A stretch of 12,216 nt of DNA, taken from contig DATBKE010000063.1 in NCBI GenBank assembly GCA_036556085.1, positions 1 through 12,216 of the forward strand, written 5' to 3'. The DNA comes from JACCTH01 sp036556085 (GTDB taxonomy: Bacteria; Actinomycetota; Acidimicrobiia; Spongiisociales; ZC4RG35). Under the pieces are notes generated by a model. It was not told where the DNA came from and did no database searches. It was given only the letters and a program-made list of their open reading frames with translations. The translations under genes were made by a program, and so were the position numbers. Position 1 is the first letter of the stretch. Every line of letters begins with the position of its first letter. Below are positions 7,925 through 12,216 of this stretch, in pieces.

Positions 7925-9214
7925 CTAGCTGCCGACTGCCCCTCGCACTGCGGTGGCGGCGGCAGTCATCGCCTCTGTCGCCGCGAGCTCGCCGTTGCGA
8001 ACGAGCTGAATCTGCTCGCCGAGCGGCGTCCACACGGCTCCCATCTCGGGAACGTTGGGCATGGGATTGCCATCGGCTGCGGAGGCGGCGAAGGTCGCGG
8101 CCACCGGGTTGTCGGCCAGGCCCTCGAGAACCGAGGTGTAGGCCGGGTTACGGGGATCGGCGTCATACAGCGCTTGCTGGGTTTCAGCCGTAGCGATGTA
8201 ATCGAGCAAGAACGACTGAGCCACGACCATGTTCTCGGAGAAGGCCGAGAGGAAAAAGCCCTGGGCGCCCACGAAGGGGGCGGGGGCATTTCCACCGATG
8301 GTCGGGATCTTGGCGACGGCCCAGTTGATCTCCGTCTGGCCTTCCAGGTTCCCCACTTCCCATGGCCCGGTCATCCAGAAAGGCTGCAGTCCGTCGAGGA
8401 AGAGGGCCTTGGCGGTGTCGTAGTTGGTCGAGCCAATCACACCCGCCGCGATCTGCTCTTCGAGGAAGGTGATCCCGGCGATCGCACCCTCGCTGTCGAG
8501 ACCGACATCGGTGGTGTCGTAACCAGAAGCCGCGTCGTAACCAAAGATGTAGCCACCCAGAGCAGAGACGAACGGATAGTTGTGATAAGCGTCGGGAGCA
8601 TCGCCGCCACCGGGCACCCCGACGCAATTCTCGATTCCTTCGAGACCGGCGCAGATCCCCGCCAGTTCTTCAAAAGTGGCCGGTGCTTCCGGCACCAGGT
8701 CTGTGTTGTAGTAAAAGGCAATCGCCTCCGTCGCATAGGGCACTGCGTACAGCGAGCCTTGGTAGCTGAATGCATCGACCGCCACCTGCTCAAACTCGCC
8801 AGACTTGGCACCAAGATCGATGGGCTCGGCAACGCCGTTGGCGGCTAATTCCCCGACCCAGTCGTGGGCACCGATAAAGATGTCGGCGCCTTCACCGGCG
8901 GGACCGGCCGTGACCATCTGATCGCGAATGTCGCCGAACTCTTTCGTCTCGACGGTCACCGTCACGCCGGTCGCCTCGGTAAAGGCCGCGGCAACCTCTT
9001 CGACGACCGGGGTACGAGCCTCGTCGGCCCACACCAACAGGTTTACCTCAGCCGAGGCGGCGGTGGTGGTGGTTGCTTCCGCGGTTGTCGCGGGAGCTGC
9101 AGTGGTAGTGGCACCGGTGTCGGCGGTAACCGTCGTGTCCCCTGCGCCGCCGCCCCCACAGGCCGCAAGCACGAAGACCAGTACCGCCAGCAGCGCCACT
9201 GAGCGTTGCTTCAC
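7925..9214 (-). CDS. malE: Maltodextrin-binding lipoprotein MalE (ABC solute-binding protein)
   Basis: This 429-residue extracellular binding protein delivers sugar to MalFG. It begins with a lipoprotein signal (M-K-Q-R, hydrophobic core, L-A-A before C19). A Gly patch and a Thr/Ala-rich linker to about residue 55 follow, probably a spacer between the lipid anchor and the binding domain. The family 1 solute-binding fold then runs to the end. Recognisable MalE-type stretches are E-A-I-A-F-Y-Y-N-T-D-L-V-P near 163-175 and M-T-G-P-W at 281-285, whose Trp usually stacks on the sugar. Cys188 and Cys197 lie close together and may pair. The start is GTG at 9214, nine bases behind AGGAGG (9229-9224), with no in-frame ATG upstream. 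As first gene of the operon it is controlled from the divergent region shared with the LacI gene. Maltodextrin as ligand is inferred from these motifs and the neighbours. Confidence 0.9.
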   Translation of the reverse strand: MKQRSVALLAVLVFVLAACGGGGAGDTTVTADTGATTTAAPATTAEATTTTAASAEVNLLVWADEARTPVVEEVAAAFTEATGVTVTVETKEFGDIRDQMVTAGPAGEGADIFIGAHDWVGELAANGVAEPIDLGAKSGEFEQVAVDAFSYQGSLYAVPYATEAIAFYYNTDLVPEAPATFEELAGICAGLEGIENCVGVPGGGDAPDAYHNYPFVSALGGYIFGYDAASGYDTTDVGLDSEGAIAGITFLEEQIAAGVIGSTNYDTAKALFLDGLQPFWMTGPWEVGNLEGQTEINWAVAKIPTIGGNAPAPFVGAQGFFLSAFSENMVVAQSFLLDYIATAETQQALYDADPRNPAYTSVLEGLADNPVAATFAASAADGNPMPNVPEMGAVWTPLGEQIQLVRNGELAATEAMTAAATAVRGAVGS

Positions 9215-9265
9215 AGTCGAATTCCTCCTAAGTGATCATGGAACCGGAGACCCGGTCCCGACCGT

Positions 9266-9294
9266 ATCTAAACAGTCGGCGCTCCCCTTTGCAA
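9266..9294 (-). promoter_or_regulatory. Candidate malE operon promoter
   Basis: On the minus strand TTGCAA (9294-9289) and TTAGAT (9271-9266) are separated by 17 bases, a fair -35 but a mediocre -10. A start near 9259 would give a leader of about 45 bases ending in the strong AGGAGG. The -35 touches the palindrome at 9295-9313, which suits repression by LacI-family binding. The leader also contains a small perfect stem, ACCGG/CCGGT at 9243-9256. Confidence 0.4.
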
Positions 9295-9313
9295 CAAGTT
9301 TGCGCAAAACTTG
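9295..9313. promoter_or_regulatory. Palindromic operator candidate for the LacI-family regulator
   Basis: CAAGTTT (9295-9301) and AAACTTG (9307-9313) are exact inverted arms around GCGCA. The core TTTGCGCAAA at 9299-9308 is also a perfect even palindrome with a central CG, as LacI-family operators usually have. It lies in the divergent gap between the regulator and malE, next to the candidate malE -35. A related half, GCAAAGTTCGCG, occurs at 9325-9336. Confidence 0.6.
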
Positions 9314-9337
9314 CTGGGTCTCTCGCAAAGTTCGCGC

Positions 9338-9343
9338 TACGCT
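9338..9343 (+). promoter_or_regulatory. Possible -10 box of a leaderless LacI gene
   Basis: TACGCT fits the TAnnnT pattern of actinobacterial -10 boxes. Transcription would start within about two or three bases of the GTG at 9353, which has no Shine-Dalgarno sequence. No good -35 is seen, so this is tentative. Confidence 0.3.
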
Positions 9344-9352
9344 TCCGGAATC

Positions 9353-10348
9353 GTGCGACCCAAGCTGGCGGAATTGGCCCAGGCGACCGGGGTTTCCCTG
9401 GCGACGGTCAGCCGCGTCCTCAACGGCCGCCAGGGCGTAGCTCCGGAGACCCGACGCCAGATCCTCGATGCGGCCGCCGAGCTCGGATATCAGGAGCTGC
9501 CGACCCGCAACGGATCGGGCGTCGTGGGGATCATCACTCCGGAGCTCGACAATCCAATCTTTCCCCATCTAGCCGAAGCGGTGGAATCCCGCCTCGCCCG
9601 TCATGGGCTGCTCTCCATGGTTTGTTCGGCCACCTCGGAGACGGTCAACGAGCAGGACTATCTCGACCACTTCCTCGACACCGCCGCCGCCGGTGTGGTG
9701 GTGGTGAACGGGCGCTATTCACAAATCGCGCTGGACTTCACCCCTTATGAGGTGCTGCGCAACAAGGGCCTTCCGGTTGTATTGCTCAATGGACTTGGTC
9801 CCGAGTGCCCGCTGCCGGCAGTCAGCGTTGATCTGACCGCGGCGGGTTCGATCGCCGTGGCCCACCTCGCCGATCTGGGACACAAGCGCATCGGGTGTCT
9901 GGTTGGTCCCCGCCGTTATTGGAGCGCCGAGTTGATGATCGCCGGTTGGGAAGACGGCTTGTCCGAGCGAGGCATCGAAGCCGATCCGGCCTTGATCTCC
10001 GAGAGCATCTTCAGCATTGAGGGCGGTAGGGCAGGAGTGGCCAAACTGCTCGAGGCAGGAGCCAGCGCCATCGTCGCCGGGGGCGACATGATGGCTCTAG
10101 GTGCCGTTGCCGGAATTCGTTCGTGGGGAAAGTCGGTACCGAAGGATGTGTCGGTAGTCGGCTTCGACGGGACCCCGATCACCGCTCACACCAATCCACC
10201 GCTCACCACCATCCGTCAGCCCCTTGCCCGGATGGCGGGCATGGTCTCAGAGCTATTGATCGACCAGATCCGGGGCCGGCTCACCGGCGGCATCCACCTC
10301 TTCACCCCCGAGCTGGTGGTGGGAAAGACCACCGCTCCCCTCCGCTGA
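9353..10348 (+). CDS. LacI-family transcriptional regulator, probable repressor of the maltodextrin operon
   Basis: The 331-residue protein has a LacI helix-turn-helix at residues 4-24 (L-A-E-L-A-x-A-T-G-V-S-L-A-T-V-S-R-V-L-N-G) and a hinge helix near 36-46 ending L-G-Y-Q. A periplasmic-binding-like effector domain follows, from V-V-G-I-I-T-P-E-L-D-N-P-I-F near 57-70 to L-T-T-I-R-Q-P near 286-292. It is transcribed away from malE with 138 bases between the starts, so it most likely controls that operon in response to a maltose or maltodextrin signal, as MalR-type regulators do in actinomycetes. The GTG at 9353 puts the helix-turn-helix at the usual distance from the N terminus. A TTG at 9311 would lie inside the operator palindrome and adds 14 residues unlike the family. 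The effector sugar is not readable from sequence. Confidence 0.88.
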   Translation: MRPKLAELAQATGVSLATVSRVLNGRQGVAPETRRQILDAAAELGYQELPTRNGSGVVGIITPELDNPIFPHLAEAVESRLARHGLLSMVCSATSETVNEQDYLDHFLDTAAAGVVVVNGRYSQIALDFTPYEVLRNKGLPVVLLNGLGPECPLPAVSVDLTAAGSIAVAHLADLGHKRIGCLVGPRRYWSAELMIAGWEDGLSERGIEADPALISESIFSIEGGRAGVAKLLEAGASAIVAGGDMMALGAVAGIRSWGKSVPKDVSVVGFDGTPITAHTNPPLTTIRQPLARMAGMVSELLIDQIRGRLTGGIHLFTPELVVGKTTAPLR

Positions 10349-10375
10349 GCCCACGGTTTCTCTACCTTCTCCAAC

Positions 10376-10487
10376 CCAAAATTTGGTGCACCACGACCAC
10401 CTCTATAGAAACTTGTCGCACCACGACCGGCATCTGGTCGCGCCGCAACAAATTTGGGTAGAGGCGGTCGTATAGCACCAAATTTGG
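10376..10487. repeat. Foldback repeat A (four-unit inverted repeat, 112 bases)
   Basis: The ends are inverted copies: CCAAAATTTGGTGC at 10376-10389 against GCACCAAATTTGG at 10475-10487, with one bulged A. Pairing resumes inward as ACGACC-x-CCTCTA (10393-10405) against TAGAGG-x-GGTCGT (10459-10471). An inner stem, CGACC/GGTCG (10424-10440), closes a seven-base loop. On the + strand two direct units start at 10379 and 10409, 30 bases apart, matching at 17 of 20 positions (AAAyTTGkyGCACCACGACC). It fills most of the gap between the LacI gene and the broken AbiEi/DUF559 gene and is the sister of repeat B. Confidence 0.7.
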
Positions 10488-10540
10488 CGGCGCATCAGGG
10501 GGCTTGAAGTCGCCGTGGCCTCTCGATATGACCATCGACG

Positions 10541-11470
10541 ATGGACAAGGACGTACTGCTTCGCATCGCGGCCGAGGCCGCGCGTCACCACGGTGTGATC
10601 TCACGGCAGGCGGCGCTCGATGTTGGAGCCACAAGGAACCAGATCAGCCGGTAACTGGCGCGGGGTCATTGGCAACGACCTTTGCCCGGCGTCTACTTGC
10701 TTCCGGGTTCGCCTGCCACCTGGGAGCGAGCCGTGGCGATTGCGGTTCTCGGCTCGGGTACGGGAGCGATCGCATCGCATGCGACCGCCGCGCATCTCTG
10801 GGACCTGGGTCGGCGGCCAAAGTTCATCGAAGTCACGTCTCCTCATCAGGGAATCCCGAGACGAGGCCACGTAATACATCGATCGACCGACTTGATCCCG
10901 GAGAACGTCACTCTCGTAAGCGGAATTCCATGCTCGACTGTGGTCCGCTTACTCGTCGACGTAGGCATCCCATGGGGTGACGGGTTCGCCAATCGATGTC
11001 TCGACGAAGCCATCCGTCGAGAGCTCGCCACCGAGCGAGCGGTGGCAAGGGAACTTCATCGCGTGGCCCGCAAGGGGCGGAACGGGGTCGGCCCTTTGCG
11101 ACGCGTCCTTTCCGAACGGCTCGGATGGTCCTCGCTCACCGAGAGCCAACTCGAATCCGAGTTTCTCCGAATCATGCAGGCAGCCGGAATCTTGCTGCCG
11201 AAGGGCCAAGTGAGAATTGTGAAACGAGGCGGACGCTTGATTGCTCGGGTCGACTTTGTATTCGACGAGATCAGGCTCGTGATTGCTCTCGATGGTGAGG
11301 CCTACCACTCTGACCGGCAAAGCTTTCGCCACGACCGCCGCCAACAAAACGATCTCGTCCTCGAGAACTATCGGGTGATTCGATTCACTGCCTTCGACAT
11401 CTTTGCCGCACCCGAGTACGTGGTGGCAACAGTGGTAGCAGCCCTGCGGGCCGAGAGGTACTCCGCCTAA
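10541..11470 (+). pseudogene. AbiEi-type winged-helix / DUF559 nuclease-like protein, interrupted by an in-frame stop
   Basis: Read from the ATG at 10541, one frame encodes a full-length protein of this family (about 309 residues) except for a TAA at codon 38 (10652-10654). Residues 1-37 and those after the stop join without a frame change into an AbiEi_4-type N-terminal domain: G-V-I-S-R-Q-A-A-L, then N-Q-I-S-R-stop-L-A-R-G-H-W, then L-P-G-V-Y. The C-terminal part (about 200-300) is DUF559, a Vsr-like PD-(D/E)XK fold: V-D-F-V-F with D238, A-L-D-G-E-A-Y-H with D251 and E253, then D-R-R-Q-Q-N-D and V-I-R-F-T. A single C-to-T change in a CAA codon would explain the stop. A shorter product from the TTG at 10682 would keep the nuclease-like part but lose the DNA-binding helix. 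No convincing ribosome binding site or toxin partner is adjacent. The natural stop touches repeat B, and repeat A precedes the gene. Confidence 0.75.
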
Positions 11471-11576
11471 TTCGGCGCATCACGACCGCTTCAACACAAA
11501 TTCGGCGCACCAGAACCGGCAGATGGTCGGCATGCAACAAAGTTGGGAGGGGGTGTATTGGTGCGCCGAATTTTGG
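11466..11576. repeat. Foldback repeat B (four-unit inverted repeat, 111 bases)
   Basis: AATTCGGCGCA at 11469-11479 is perfectly inverted as TGCGCCGAATT at 11562-11572, and flanking CC/GG extends the stem with mismatches. Two direct units on the + strand start at 11469 and 11499, again 30 bases apart, matching at 17 of 20 positions. The middle (11515-11547, ACCGGCA...GCAACAAAGTTGGG) aligns with the middle of repeat A at 26 of 33 bases in the same orientation. The left end coincides with the TAA of the broken AbiEi/DUF559 gene. It lies between convergent genes and could also end transcripts, though no T-run follows. Confidence 0.7.
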
Positions 11577-11594
11577 TGACGGTTAAAGCGGGGG

Positions 11595-12161
11595 CTAGTT
11601 GGGGCTTTCGAGCCAGCCGCTGACCCGTTCGAGCAGGTACTCCGAAACCGCCTTCGCCCGGTCGAGCTCTTCGCAAAGCTGCTCGCGTGCCATCAGCACA
11701 TCGACGAGTGACACCTGGCACTTCCCCACCACCTGCAAGGTGCGCGCCGACGGATCGGTGACGGCGGCGATCGATTCATTTGAGGACACCGTGATCGGAA
11801 GCTCGACACCTCCCAGACCGGCGAGGTCCGTGCTCACCACCAAGAGGTCGGGTGGCGACAACAGGCTCGGCAGTTGCCAATTGAAGTAGAGGTCGAGTCG
11901 ATAGAGATCCTCGGGCTCTTCCCATTCGTCGTCCATCTCGTCGAGCCGGTCCTGGAGAGACAGGACCACCCGGGGATCGACATCGAGGCTCAGATGCAGA
12001 TCGAGAGGTCCGCCGCAGGCGTCCTCGGGATGAACGTCGACTTCCCAGGACTGTCGCAAGGAATACGTCTCCATGAAATGGCGCTCGTCGTGGACGTGGA
12101 ATCCATGCTCGATGGCATGGTCCTTGAGGTCGGCGACGAAGCCAGCGATGTCGATTGCCAT
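11595..12161 (-). CDS. Hypothetical protein, 188 residues, function not recognised
   Basis: I do not recognise this gene with a function. The frame is clean from the ATG at 12161 to the TAG at 11597-11595. The protein is acidic and soluble-looking, with no signal peptide or membrane segment. Residues 22-28 read H-V-H-D-E-R-H, inside an N-terminal region with six histidines in the first 56 residues. A regular beta-type stretch follows (P-L-D-L-H-L-S-L-D-V-D near 52-62), then a very acidic segment at 71-85. The C terminus (about 154-184) looks like one long amphipathic helix. Cysteines are at 49, 148 and 163. Codon use resembles its neighbours, and the dense, well-formed protein pattern argues for a real gene. 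It is convergent with the broken AbiEi/DUF559 gene across repeat B. No good ribosome binding site is visible. Confidence 0.7.
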   Translation of the reverse strand: MAIDIAGFVADLKDHAIEHGFHVHDERHFMETYSLRQSWEVDVHPEDACGGPLDLHLSLDVDPRVVLSLQDRLDEMDDEWEEPEDLYRLDLYFNWQLPSLLSPPDLLVVSTDLAGLGGVELPITVSSNESIAAVTDPSARTLQVVGKCQVSLVDVLMAREQLCEELDRAKAVSEYLLERVSGWLESPN

Positions 12162-12216
12162 TGGCGGCCAGCCTAGAGATTGACAGGGACAGAAGCGCGA
12201 GTCGAAAGCGGCCGCG

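Noticed and set aside
7905..8033. Longer N terminus of MalF reaching back into malE
   Set aside because: The extra 43 residues are Arg-rich and only reread malE codons in another frame; the ATG at 7904 fits the family and the gap after malE.
9291..9302. Similarity of GCAACAAGTTTG in the malE control region to GCAACAAATTTG (10445) and GCAACAAAGTTG (11534) in the foldbacks
   Set aside because: The match is about ten bases and does not extend. The surrounding four-unit structure is absent at 9291, so shared origin is not supported.
9311..9352. TTG at 9311 as start of the LacI protein
   Set aside because: It falls within the operator palindrome, has no ribosome binding site, and adds residues that are not seen ahead of LacI helix-turn-helix domains.
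10379..10437. CRISPR-like repeats in repeats A and B (30-base spacing)
   Set aside because: Only two direct units exist in each, with no unique spacers, and the whole element folds on itself; no cas genes are near.
10541..11470. Complete AbiE toxin-antitoxin system
   Set aside because: Only the AbiEi-type helix is recognisable. There is no AbiEii nucleotidyltransferase gene beside it, the frame is broken, and the C-terminal part is DUF559 instead.
12162..12216. Promoter or gene start at the right edge
   Set aside because: The last 55 bases show no clear promoter boxes, ribosome binding site or coding frame that can be defended.

Overview
The window reads as a piece of a GC-rich bacterial chromosome, most likely from an actinomycete-type (Actinomycetota) organism. 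GTG and TTG starts are common, the LacI gene may be leaderless, and the solute-binding lipoprotein carries a Thr/Ala-rich linker behind its lipobox of the kind seen in Acidimicrobiia. The taxon is an inference; no rRNA or tRNA gene is visible.

Layout: (1) 1-564, the 3' part of a DUF2461 (TIGR02453) gene on the + strand. (2) 631-9214, a tight five-gene minus-strand operon for maltodextrin/alpha-glucan use. In transcription order it holds malE (binding lipoprotein), malF (permease with the MalF-type P2 loop), malG (permease), a cytoplasmic GH13 cyclomaltodextrinase/neopullulanase-like enzyme and a lipid-anchored GH57 amylopullulanase-like enzyme. malE and malF are separated by 20 bases; the last three junctions overlap (GTGTCTAG, TTGA, ATGA). 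(3) 9353-10348, a divergent LacI-family regulator. The 138-base gap to malE carries a palindromic operator candidate next to a plausible malE -35. (4) 10376-11576, a ~1.2 kb unit made of an AbiEi-type winged-helix/DUF559 nuclease-like gene broken by an in-frame TAA, bracketed by two related ~110-base foldback repeats. (5) 11595-12161, an unrecognised 188-aa conserved-looking protein on the minus strand, convergent with the broken gene.

How it works together (inference from families): the surface GH57 enzyme trims starch or pullulan-like polymers, MalE captures the maltodextrins and MalFG import them. The ATPase is not encoded here and would be a shared MalK/MsiK-type subunit from elsewhere. 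The GH13 enzyme cuts the products in the cytoplasm, and the LacI protein probably represses the operon until a maltodextrin signal appears.

The part that the catabolic operon does not explain is 10376-11576. Both foldbacks have the same four-unit inverted design. Their outer stems differ from each other at two positions that are compensated on the opposite arm, and the second one starts at the stop codon of the enclosed gene. A second structural surprise is a perfect 13-bp stem-loop inside the first codons of malF, directly after malE.
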